A stretch of DNA of 41,249 nt from a bacterium (GTDB taxonomy: Bacteria; Actinomycetota; Acidimicrobiia; Acidimicrobiales; Bin134). The stretch covers positions 1 to 41,249 of the forward strand of contig JAPPMA010000018.1 of the NCBI GenBank assembly GCA_028819295.1, given 5' to 3'. The position numbers were made by a program, and so were the translations under genes. This document shows positions 5,994 to 13,465 of the stretch, piece after piece (position 1 is the first letter of the stretch; each line of letters begins with the position of its first letter). The notes beneath the pieces are model-generated. The model did not search any database and was not told the DNA's origin. It saw only the letters and a list, made by a program, of their open reading frames with translations.

Positions 5994-7962
5994 CTGGCAC
6001 TCCGCCGTCTCGAAGGGAGCCGCCTCGAAGGGGCACTCCCGGCACCGGGGCCGACACCGGCTGGGTGGGTGAGCGGCGGCGGCCGGGGAAGGCCGAGAAC
6101 GCCGCGCCCACCAGCATGATTGCCCCGCCGATCCACAGCCACAGGGTCAGCGGCTGCACGGTCACCCGCAACCCGGCGGGGCCTCCGGGGCCGTCGGGCA
6201 GGTCCAGCACCGCCACTTGGATGTCCCGTATTGGCGAAGACTTGGTTCCGGGCGTGCGCACCACACCGCCGTTGGCAAACCGGCTCACCCCCGGCCTCAC
6301 CACCGAACCGTCCACCAGCACCACCGCCTCCACTTTGGTCTTGTTGTCGAACACCTTCTCCTGGGTGCCCACGAAGACGATCTCATGGCCGCTGACGTAG
6401 GCCGTTTCCCCCGGTGCGACGGTCAGCTCGCTCTGGTGCAGGTAGCTGTTGCTGGCGGCCAGAGCTACCGCCACCACCACCACGCCGATGTGCACCACCA
6501 TCCCGCCGTTGGCCCGGCCCACCAGCCCTCGCCACCCCTGGCGACGGGCGGCCAGCACCAACTGGCGCACCGCGGCTCCCCCTGCGAATCCGGCCAGGCC
6601 GAAGGCCAGCAGCGGGGCCAGCCCCCTCGCCCCCACCAGCAGGGCGATCAACAACCCAACCGCCGCGGCCCATCCCGGCCACATCAGGCGCTCCGACAGC
6701 CGCTCGACGGTGGTCTTGCGCCACGGCAGCACCGGGGCCACCGCCATCAGAAACAACAACAGCAACCCGATGGGCATGGTCATCCGATCGAAGAACGGGG
6801 TGCCCACGCTGATCCGGTCGCCGTTGACGGCCTCCACGATCAGCGGGAACACCGTGCCCAGCAGCACCACGAAGGCGAACACTCCGAACAGCAGGTTGTT
6901 GGCCAGAAACGAGGCCTCCCGGGAAAGAGCCGAGTCGATCTGCCCCGGCGAGCGCAACCGGTCGCCCCGCCAGGCGATCAGCCCCACGGTCGCCACCACC
7001 ACCAGGGCGAAGAACACCAACAGCGCCGGTCCCACCGCATCGGCTGAGAAGGCGTGGACCGAGTCCACCAGCCCCGAGCGGGTCAAGAACGTGCCCAAGA
7101 TGGTCAAAGAGAATGTGGCGCACACCAGCGACAGGTTCCACACCCGGAGCATCCCCCGGCGCTCCTGCACCATCACTGAGTGCAGATAGGCGGTGCCGGT
7201 GAGCCACGGCAGCAGCGAGGCGTTCTCCACCGGGTCCCAGCCCCAGTAGCCGCCCCAGCCCAGAACGTCCCACGACCACCACGCCCCCAGGATGATCCCC
7301 GCGGTGAGGAAGGCCCAGGCGAACAGGGTCCAGCGGCGGGTCTCGATCAGCCACCCCTCCCCCAGCCTCCCGGTGGCCAGCGCAGCCACCGCGAAGGCGA
7401 AGGGCACGGTGAACCCCACATAGCCCAGGTAGAGCATCGGTGGGTGCACGGCCATCAGCCAGTGGTTCTGCAACAGCGGATTGGGGCCGGGGCCGTTGTA
7501 GCCCGGCGGCACGTCCACCCGTCGGAAGGGCTGGGCCAGATCCAGGTTGGGCCAGTTGAACATCAGCACGAAGAAGAACAGGCACACGATGAACAGCACC
7601 GCCATGGCCCACCCCACCAGCGGGTCGCCGACGCGGTGGCGGAACTTCACCGCCACCAGCACCAGGTATCCGGCCAGGATGAGCGCCCACAGCAGGATGG
7701 ATCCCTCCAGCGCGGCCCACAGGGTGGCCACGTTGAACAGCGCGGGGGTGGCGTGGCTGCCGTTCTCGGCCACGTACGACACCGAGAAGTCCCGGGTGAT
7801 GAGGGCCCGCTCCATGGCGAACACTGACAAGGCGGCCCCTCCCAGCACCAGCCAGGCGCAGAGCTGAACCCGGTCGAGCCGGCGGGCGGCCACCATCACC
7901 ACCCCAATAGCCGACGAGGCCATCGCCACCGAGATGCCCAGAACCCCCAGGGTTATGTTCAT
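5986..7962 (-). CDS. ccmF: Heme lyase subunit CcmF
   Basis: A 658-residue multi-spanning membrane protein, normal length for CcmF. It carries the heme-handling WWD signature WGGYWGWDPVENASLLPW at ~236-253, a preceding conserved histidine in NHWLMAVHPPMLYLGYVG (~167-184), and the early NGSHATPALFNVATLWAALEG loop. CcmF takes heme from holo-CcmE and, with CcmH/I, attaches it to apocytochrome c. Start ATG at 7962, and 37 nt separate it from ccmE. The last ~40 residues are a Pro/Arg-rich cytoplasmic tail. All key motifs are intact. Confidence 0.95.
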   Translation of the reverse strand: MNITLGVLGISVAMASSAIGVVMVAARRLDRVQLCAWLVLGGAALSVFAMERALITRDFSVSYVAENGSHATPALFNVATLWAALEGSILLWALILAGYLVLVAVKFRHRVGDPLVGWAMAVLFIVCLFFFVLMFNWPNLDLAQPFRRVDVPPGYNGPGPNPLLQNHWLMAVHPPMLYLGYVGFTVPFAFAVAALATGRLGEGWLIETRRWTLFAWAFLTAGIILGAWWSWDVLGWGGYWGWDPVENASLLPWLTGTAYLHSVMVQERRGMLRVWNLSLVCATFSLTILGTFLTRSGLVDSVHAFSADAVGPALLVFFALVVVATVGLIAWRGDRLRSPGQIDSALSREASFLANNLLFGVFAFVVLLGTVFPLIVEAVNGDRISVGTPFFDRMTMPIGLLLLFLMAVAPVLPWRKTTVERLSERLMWPGWAAAVGLLIALLVGARGLAPLLAFGLAGFAGGAAVRQLVLAARRQGWRGLVGRANGGMVVHIGVVVVAVALAASNSYLHQSELTVAPGETAYVSGHEIVFVGTQEKVFDNKTKVEAVVLVDGSVVRPGVSRFANGGVVRTPGTKSSPIRDIQVAVLDLPDGPGGPAGLRVTVQPLTLWLWIGGAIMLVGAAFSAFPGRRRSPTQPVSAPVPGVPLRGGSLRDGGVPVG

Positions 7963-7999
7963 CGCCTCAGGTCACCCCCCAGCGGGCAACCAGCACTGC

Positions 8000-8554
8000 T
8001 CACTCGTACTGCCCGCGCTCTTCGGCGTCGTCGATGCGGTCTTGGTTCTCCACCCGGTAGTCGTTGTCGTGCTTGACCAGCATCCGGTCGCTGGCAAAGT
8101 ACCAGCCGTCGTCGGCCACCCCGGCATAGGCGCTGCTCTCTACCCAGTGACCATCGATCACCACCGGCACCTCGGGCTGGAACTGGTCTGACACCCCGCC
8201 GGTGTGGACCACGTCGGCCACCACCCCGTCGAGGGTCACCGAGAAGGCCACCGCCGGGCGGCCGTCGTCCAAGGTGATGTTCTGCGGCGACCCGCTCACC
8301 GGGGAGCCGATCATCCGGAACCGGTCGTCGCCCAGCTCTTCCCGGCGCTCCACCGCATCGTCCACCTCGCGGAACACCAGGGTGGCGTCGGCCAGCACCC
8401 GCCACAGCACGATGCCGATCACCAGTACCACCAGGGCCACCACCAGAATCGGCCCCCACCGGCGGATGCCCCGGCGGGCGGGTCGGCCCGGCCGGGGGCT
8501 GAGGTCCATGGGCTCGCCCGGGTCGACCGCTTCCTCAGCGGGGGTGTCAGTCAT
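8000..8554 (-). CDS. ccmE: Heme chaperone CcmE
   Basis: A 184-residue protein: acidic N-terminus, one membrane anchor at ~34-52, then the OB-fold heme-binding domain. The conserved end is LVKHDNDY at ~159-166, matching the family KHDxxY motif in which the histidine binds heme covalently and the tyrosine ligates it, so this is the classical histidine type. A central VSDQFQPEVPVVIDG corresponds to the PDLF loop of other CcmE proteins in diverged form. The start overlaps ccmD by 8 nt. It carries heme from CcmABCD to CcmF. Confidence 0.85.
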   Translation of the reverse strand: MTDTPAEEAVDPGEPMDLSPRPGRPARRGIRRWGPILVVALVVLVIGIVLWRVLADATLVFREVDDAVERREELGDDRFRMIGSPVSGSPQNITLDDGRPAVAFSVTLDGVVADVVHTGGVSDQFQPEVPVVIDGHWVESSAYAGVADDGWYFASDRMLVKHDNDYRVENQDRIDDAEERGQYE

Positions 8555-8693
8555 CGGGCATCATCCAGCGCCGCCGGTTCTCAGGAACCCGCCGGCTCAG
8601 CGACCGGCCTCGCAACAGCACCCATCCGGCGTAGGCCAGCACCGCGCCCACCGAGATGCTCCAGCCGGCTATGAGGTAGCCCACATGGGTCAT
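8547..8693 (-). CDS. ccmD: CcmD-like small membrane protein
   Basis: A 48-residue frame read directly from the sequence. It starts MTHVGYLIAGWSISVGAVLA with one membrane helix (~5-27), followed by a basic tail with LLRGRSLSRR and RRRW, ending MMPDD. Size, a single N-out helix, a basic cytoplasmic tail and position between ccmC and ccmE all match CcmD, which stabilises the CcmABC-CcmE complex and helps release holo-CcmE. The ATG overlaps the ccmC stop (ATGA) and the stop overlaps the ccmE start by 8 nt, so translation is tightly coupled. CcmD sequences are poorly conserved, so the call rests on topology and context. Confidence 0.8.
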   Translation of the reverse strand: MTHVGYLIAGWSISVGAVLAYAGWVLLRGRSLSRRVPENRRRWMMPDD

Positions 8694-9502
8694 GGCTGCT
8701 CCCTCCCGTGGTCAGCCCCGTCGGCCTCGGCCCGGCGCTCCTCCAGGGCTTCCTGCACTTCTAGCTCTTCGATCTGACTCTCCAGGTAGGCCGTGCGGAA
8801 GCGGTGCAGCAGCAGCCAGGCGAACAGCACCATGCCCACCGCGAACGAGAACGAAAGGGTGAACAGCGTCTCGTCGCGGATCTTGCGGGCGAAGAGCGTG
8901 GACTGTTGGTGCAGGGTGCGGTTCTCCCACCAGTCCACCGACCGGTTCACTATCACGATGTTCACCGCTCCCACCAGCGCGATCACCGCCGAGCGGCGGG
9001 CCTTGACCGCGGCTTCGGCGGGAATTCGCCGCACGGCCAGATAGCCGATGAACACCAGCACCATCACCAGGGCGGTCACCTGCCGGACATCGCCCCACTC
9101 CCACCAGGTTTGCCAGGTGGGGCGGCCCCAAATGGAGCCGGTCACCAGGGTTAGCACCCCGAACACCACCCCGATCTCTGCGGAGGAATGGGCCATCATG
9201 TCCCACCAGTCGGTGCGCCACCGCAGATAGGCCAGGCTGGCCAAGAAGGTCAGCCCGAACCCGGTGTAGGCCAAGATGGCCGACGGCACATGCACGAACA
9301 TCAGCCGCACCGCGTCGAACTGGCCCACCACGTCGCCCTGCTCGGTGATGCGGGTGTCCTCGGGCACCCAGGCGAAGGCCAGCGCCACCAGCACCGCGAA
9401 CCCGGCCAGCGTCAGCCAGCCCAGAACCTTGGTCGCCCGCGACGAAGTTGTCGCCGGAACGCCGACTCTGGTCGCCGATGACGACGTGGTGGCCGTGCTC
9501 AC
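8690..9502 (-). CDS. ccmC: Heme exporter/handling protein CcmC
   Basis: A 270-residue, six-helix membrane protein. It has a WWD-type heme-binding segment WGRPTWQTWWEWGDVR (~125-140) flanked by the two external histidines expected of CcmC: FVHVPSA (H~71) and RTLHQQST (H~198). CcmC presents heme to CcmE. The GTG at 9502 was chosen because GGAGG lies 4 nt upstream and the codon overlaps the ccmB stop as GTGA. The open frame continues upstream out of phase with ccmB and is spurious there. The tail after the last helix is long and charged (EELEVQEALEERRAE), perhaps coiled coil. The WEWGDVR form differs slightly from the common WVWDAR. Confidence 0.9.
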   Translation of the reverse strand: MSTATTSSSATRVGVPATTSSRATKVLGWLTLAGFAVLVALAFAWVPEDTRITEQGDVVGQFDAVRLMFVHVPSAILAYTGFGLTFLASLAYLRWRTDWWDMMAHSSAEIGVVFGVLTLVTGSIWGRPTWQTWWEWGDVRQVTALVMVLVFIGYLAVRRIPAEAAVKARRSAVIALVGAVNIVIVNRSVDWWENRTLHQQSTLFARKIRDETLFTLSFSFAVGMVLFAWLLLHRFRTAYLESQIEELEVQEALEERRAEADGADHGREQP

Positions 9503-10191
9503 GCTTCCTCCAAGAGAGCCCCGTAGCTCAAGGCTCCGAACACCCCATAGATTGCGGCGAAACCGGCCAAGAGGCCCAACCAGGCCCAACCTTCGGCGCC
9601 GGCCACGCCGAACGCGTCTTGAAATGCCCGGGTGGCGCCGATGAGAACCGGGGCCACCACCGGCAGCAACAGCACCGGCAGCAGGGTTTCGCTCACACCG
9701 AGTCCGGCGACCAGCGCCCCATACAGAGTACCGGCGGTGGCCACCCCGGCCGCCGCGGCCAGCCCAGCGCACACCAGCAGTCCGTACCGATGCACGGTCA
9801 CGTCGAACAGCAGCACCACCCCCGCTCCCAACAGCACCTCCAGCACCACCAACTGCACGGCGACAGCCAGGGCCTTGCCCCCGAACACCGCTATCGGGTC
9901 TATACCCGACAAGAGCAATCGATCGGAAGCTCCGTCGGCCAGATCCACCGCGAACGAGCGGCCGATGGCCAGCAGCGCGGCCAGCAGCACCGTCACCCAG
10001 AACAGCCCAGGGGCATAGGTGCGCAGAGCCTCCTGATCGGTGTCGAGAGCGAAGGCGAATAGCACCAACACCGTTACCGCAAACGGCACGATCTGGTTGA
10101 GTCCCACCCGAGAGCGCATCTCGACCCGCAGGTCTTTGCCCGCGATCAGCCACGCGTCACGAAACACGGCGGTCCCCATCGGTGGGCGCAT
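9499..10191 (-). CDS. ccmB: Heme ABC transporter permease CcmB
   Basis: A 230-residue membrane protein of about six helices, with CcmB-like features: KDLRVEMRSR near the start, a loop with ADGASDRLLLSGIDP and the helix GKALAVAVQL, then TLLPVLLLPVVAPVLIGA. It forms the membrane part of the CcmAB ATPase that drives release of holo-CcmE. The ATG at 10191 is favoured, with a strong anti-SD match (GGAGGTGAT) about 10 nt upstream. A GTG at 10206 falls inside that site, and ATG 10179 is also possible. The start lies inside the 3' end of ccmA. Confidence 0.85.
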   Translation of the reverse strand: MRPPMGTAVFRDAWLIAGKDLRVEMRSRVGLNQIVPFAVTVLVLFAFALDTDQEALRTYAPGLFWVTVLLAALLAIGRSFAVDLADGASDRLLLSGIDPIAVFGGKALAVAVQLVVLEVLLGAGVVLLFDVTVHRYGLLVCAGLAAAAGVATAGTLYGALVAGLGVSETLLPVLLLPVVAPVLIGATRAFQDAFGVAGAEGWAWLGLLAGFAAIYGVFGALSYGALLEEA

Positions 10192-10849
10192 CGCCTTCGG
10201 AATCACCTCCGCCGGAGCGCACCATCCCGCCCACCACGCTCACCACCCGGGGCTCCAGCACCGCGATGCGCTCCAACTCGTGGGTGGCCAGCACCACGGT
10301 GGCCCCGGCCGCCGCCGCGCCCCGCACCAGCGAGTCCACCGTGTCTCGGGATTGCTGGTCGAGGCCGGCGTGAGGCTCGTCCAGCAGCCACAGCTCCGGC
10401 CGCCGCACCACCAGCGAGGCGATGGAGGCCCGCCGGCGCTGTCCGGCCGACAGCCGTCCCACCCGAGTATCGGCTAGACGCCCGGCAAGCGAGAGCCGCT
10501 CCAATGCCTCGTCGACATCTTGGTGGCTGGCCCCGGCTGCTTGAGCCCAGAAACCCACGTTCTCGGCCACGGTGAGGTCGTCGTACAGCCCGGTGCGATG
10601 GCCCAACAGCGCCACCCGGCGGCGCACCATGCGGCGCTCTTCACTGAGATCGTGCCCCAGCACCCACCCCTGACCCGAGGCCAGCGAGCACAATCCGGCG
10701 CACAGCCGCAGAAGGGTGGTCTTGCCCGCGCCGTTCGGCCCTTTGAGCAGGACGGTCTCCCCCGGCGAGATGTCGAGATCAACTCCGGTCAGGGCGGGAA
10801 ACCGCCCCAATAACGTCACAGCGGCCCGGAGCCGGACAGCAGATTCCAC
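10157..10849 (-). CDS. ccmA: Heme ABC transporter ATPase CcmA
   Basis: A 230-residue ABC ATPase and first gene of the operon. Walker A is GPNGAGKTT (~37-45), the signature is RLSAGQRRR, Walker B is LWLLDEPHAGLD, and the switch histidine is in LATHELER. Short length and the ALTGVDLDI start are typical of CcmA. ATP hydrolysis by CcmA2B2 resets the CcmC-heme-CcmE complex. The start is GTG 10849 with GGAG just upstream, and no ATG is available in frame. The promoter should lie between here and the divergent dehydrogenase at 11173. The extreme C-terminus is Gly/Asp-rich and overlaps ccmB. Confidence 0.9.
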   Translation of the reverse strand: MESAVRLRAAVTLLGRFPALTGVDLDISPGETVLLKGPNGAGKTTLLRLCAGLCSLASGQGWVLGHDLSEERRMVRRRVALLGHRTGLYDDLTVAENVGFWAQAAGASHQDVDEALERLSLAGRLADTRVGRLSAGQRRRASIASLVVRRPELWLLDEPHAGLDQQSRDTVDSLVRGAAAAGATVVLATHELERIAVLEPRVVSVVGGMVRSGGGDSEGDAPTDGDRRVS

Positions 10850-10949
10850 AACTCCATTCAGGCTACAGGAGCACCCTCATAGGGCAGAAACCAAGCAGTC
10901 CCGTCGAAATTTCACCGGTTGGCCAAAGAAACAACAATTGCACCAAAAA

Positions 10950-11054
10950 TTGCTTGCCCGTAAGCAGGTGCCAGGCTAGCTTTCGGGACTAGCCCTGATG
11001 GGCGGGGAGGTTGGAGCTCCCCGCCCTAAGGCTTGCCCTAGCCAGGGGCAAGCC
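10950..11054. other. Cluster of hairpins in divergent intergenic region
   Basis: The 323-nt gap between ccmA and the dehydrogenase holds no gene. It holds three consecutive inverted repeats: GGCTAG/CTAGCC (10974-10979 with 10989-10994), a 10-bp GGGCGGGGAG/CTCCCCGCCC stem with a 7-nt loop (11000-11009 with 11017-11026), and a 9-bp GGCTTGCCC/GGGCAAGCC stem with a 7-nt loop (11030-11038 with 11046-11054). No T-run follows any of them. They could be protein-binding sites, a structured leader on the ccm transcript, or a palindromic repeat element. Confidence 0.5.
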
Positions 11055-11159
11055 CTGCTTGGAGTATTCCAGTGGGCCTTGCCTAAGTCATAGTGAATGA
11101 AATTTACTGAAGTAGGCGCATATCCTCCCCCTTATCCGCTAGCCTGCACACCGATGCCA

Positions 11160-11165
11160 TAGCAT
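11160..11165 (+). promoter_or_regulatory. Putative -10 box of leaderless dehydrogenase transcript
   Basis: TAGCAT lies 7 nt before the GTG at 11173, and no ribosome-binding site precedes that codon. The spacing places transcription start at the start codon. Confidence 0.35.
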
Positions 11166-11172
11166 CCACGAT

Positions 11173-12180
11173 GTGTTCGCGCTGGTGACCAAGAAGGCCT
11201 ACAGGCAGCACCGGTCCTATTTCGACGCCCTCGACCAAGAGGGCCGCGGCCTCCAGTGGCTTCGCCTGGCCGACGACGGCCAACTCGACGGCCCGCCCGA
11301 TGCCAACCCAGAGGTGGGATGGCTGTCGAGCGATGTGTTCTTCGGGGGGCTGGTCGAGCGGTTCTTCGAGATTGCGGAGCGGTCCCCCGATTTTCGCTGG
11401 CTCCAGTCGGTCGCCGCCGGGGTGGACCTGGACGGTTACCGGCGGTTGATGGGCCGGGGCGCCCGGATTTGCAACGCCCACCTCACCGCCATCCCCATAG
11501 CCGAGTATGTGCTGCGAGCGGTGCTCGATGTGTTCCAAGACGCCGAGCGCTGGCGAGCGGCCCGCGCTGAAGGCCGCTGGGAGCATCACAACTTCCGAGA
11601 GGTGTGGCGATCCCGCTGGCTGATCATCGGCCTCGGAGCCATCGGCGCCGAGACCGCCCGCCGAGCCCAAGCGTTCGAGGCCCATGTAACCGGCGTGCGC
11701 CGCCACCCACAAGGCAACGAACCGGTTGACGCCATGATCTCGCCCGCCGAGGTGCCCGCTGCCCTACCCGAGGCCGACGTTGTGGTACTGGCTGCCCCCG
11801 CCACCCCAGAAACCGAGAACCTGGTGGACCACGACTTCTTGTCGGCCATGAAGCAGGGATCGGTGCTGGTGAACATCGCCCGAGGCAAGCTGGTAGACGA
11901 CGAGGCCCTGCTTCGGGCCTTGGACGGCGACCGCCTGGCCGCTGCGGTCTTGGATGTGTTCAACACCGAGCCCCTGGAGCCCGACCATCCCTATTGGACT
12001 CACCCCAAGGTGGTGCTCACCCCCCACACCTCCGGCGGAGGAACCGGCCGGTGGGAAAGGGGCGCCGAGCTGTTCTGCAACAACCTTCGCCGGCTGCTGG
12101 CCGGCGAGCCGCTCGTCAACGAGGTGGCCTCGATGCAACTTCCCTCCACCGGCCTCCCCTTTGCGCTGGGTCAGCAATGA
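11173..12180 (+). CDS. D-isomer specific 2-hydroxyacid dehydrogenase
   Basis: A 335-residue NAD(P)-dependent oxidoreductase. The N-terminal catalytic half ends with the inter-domain segment LTAIPIAEYVLRAVL. The Rossmann half starts at LIIGLGAIGAETA (GxGxxG). Catalytic residues are visible: arginine in VNIARGKLVDD, glutamate in FNTEPLEPDH and histidine in LTPHTSGG. The family oxidises D-2-hydroxyacids or reduces 2-oxoacids, but the substrate cannot be read from the sequence. Chosen GTG start: no ribosome-binding site, but a TAGCAT box 7 nt upstream. The stop overlaps the next gene by 4 nt (ATGA), so the two are one operon. Confidence 0.85.
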   Translation: MFALVTKKAYRQHRSYFDALDQEGRGLQWLRLADDGQLDGPPDANPEVGWLSSDVFFGGLVERFFEIAERSPDFRWLQSVAAGVDLDGYRRLMGRGARICNAHLTAIPIAEYVLRAVLDVFQDAERWRAARAEGRWEHHNFREVWRSRWLIIGLGAIGAETARRAQAFEAHVTGVRRHPQGNEPVDAMISPAEVPAALPEADVVVLAAPATPETENLVDHDFLSAMKQGSVLVNIARGKLVDDEALLRALDGDRLAAAVLDVFNTEPLEPDHPYWTHPKVVLTPHTSGGGTGRWERGAELFCNNLRRLLAGEPLVNEVASMQLPSTGLPFALGQQ

Positions 12181-13382
12181 CCGACACCACAGGCGCGCTA
12201 ACAGGTCTCCGGGTGCTGGACATCTCATCGTTCTTGGCCGCCCCCCAAGTGGCCACCTTCCTGGGCGACTTCGGCGCCGACGTCGTCAAGATCGAACCGC
12301 CCTCGGGCGAGGCCCTGCGCCGCATCGGGGCCAGCCGAAACGGGGAGTCGCTGGTGTGGGCCATGGTGTCCCGCAACAAGCGGGTCGTCACCTGCGATCT
12401 GAACCGGCCCGAGGGCCGCGACATCCTCCGCCAGTTGGTAGCAGAGGTCGATGTGCTGGTCCACAACTACTCCCCGGCCGTGCTGGAGCGCTGGGACTGC
12501 ACCTGGGAGCGGCTTCAGGCTCTCAATCCCGGCCTGGTGATGGTGTCGGTCAGCCCCTACGGGCACACCGGCCCGCTGGCCGACCGGCCCGGGGCGGGCA
12601 CCATGGCCGAGGCCTTCGCCGGCCTCACCCACATGACCGGCGAGCCCGACGGCCCGCCCATGCTCACCTCCATCCCGTTGGGCGACACCCTAACCGGGGT
12701 CTTCGGCCTCATCGGCGCGCTGGTGGCCTGCTACGGCCGGGACGTACACGGGCTCGGTGGCCAGCATGTGGACGTGTCGATGTACGAGCCCATCTTGACC
12801 CTGATGGGCAGCACCCTGGCCGCCTGGGACCCCGACGGCGACGAGCCGCCCCCGATGAGGTTCGGCTCCCGTCTGGAGACCGGGGTGCCCCGCAACATCT
12901 ACCGCACCGCCGACAACCGCTATTTGTGTCTGTCGGGCACCACCGACCGCCAGGTGGAGCGAATCCTGGCCCTCACCGGGCGAGCAGGCCCCGAAGACCA
13001 AGCCAAATTCGCCCGAATGGACGACCGCCTGGCCCACAACGACGAACTCGACGCGTTGGTTGCCGAATGGATCGCCCAGCGCTCTCTAGAGGAGGCCGTC
13101 GCCATCTTCGTCGAAGCCCGCATCCCGGTGGCCCCGGTCCACGACCTGCCCGGCCTCTTGGCCGACGCCCAAGTGCGGGCCCGCAACAGCGTCACCCTGG
13201 TCGACCACGACTCACTGGGAACCGTGCCCATGGTCACCCCCGCGCCCATCCTGAGCGAGACCCCCGGCGCCATCGACCACCCCGGCCCACCCATCGGCGC
13301 CCACAACGCCGAGGTCTACGCCGAACTGCTCGGCTGGGATGCCGAGCGGCTCGCCCAAGCCCGAGACAACGGCCTCGTCTGA
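12177..13382 (+). CDS. CaiB/BaiF family (class III) CoA-transferase
   Basis: A 401-residue protein of normal family length. It starts LTGLRVLDISSFLAAPQVA, then DFGADVVKIEPPSGEALR, NKRVVTCDLNRPEGRD and LVHNYSPAVLERW, all standard for the family. The catalytic aspartate is in GGQHVDVSMYE, and the small domain has NIYRTADNRYLCLS. These enzymes move CoA between carboxylic acids (formate/oxalate, carnitine, succinate donors). The ATG overlaps the dehydrogenase stop, which suggests the pair acts on related hydroxyacid or acyl-CoA substrates. That functional link is inference. Intact. Confidence 0.9.
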   Translation: MTDTTGALTGLRVLDISSFLAAPQVATFLGDFGADVVKIEPPSGEALRRIGASRNGESLVWAMVSRNKRVVTCDLNRPEGRDILRQLVAEVDVLVHNYSPAVLERWDCTWERLQALNPGLVMVSVSPYGHTGPLADRPGAGTMAEAFAGLTHMTGEPDGPPMLTSIPLGDTLTGVFGLIGALVACYGRDVHGLGGQHVDVSMYEPILTLMGSTLAAWDPDGDEPPPMRFGSRLETGVPRNIYRTADNRYLCLSGTTDRQVERILALTGRAGPEDQAKFARMDDRLAHNDELDALVAEWIAQRSLEEAVAIFVEARIPVAPVHDLPGLLADAQVRARNSVTLVDHDSLGTVPMVTPAPILSETPGAIDHPGPPIGAHNAEVYAELLGWDAERLAQARDNGLV

Positions 13383-13465
13383 CCGGCGAGCCACGACAAG
13401 ACACACCACTGGGGTGCCAACACGGACAAACGGTTCCGGGGTGCCGGGCCCGGCCTCTCGCGTCG

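Noticed and set aside
9503..10153. Upstream extension of ccmC through ccmB
   Set aside because: This part is out of phase with ccmB, whose membrane-protein translation is convincing. The ccmC start overlaps the ccmB stop as GTGA.
13443..13454. GCCGGGCCCGGC palindrome between convergent genes, considered as terminator
   Set aside because: There is no loop and no T-run, and a 12-bp GC palindrome is common by chance in this base composition.
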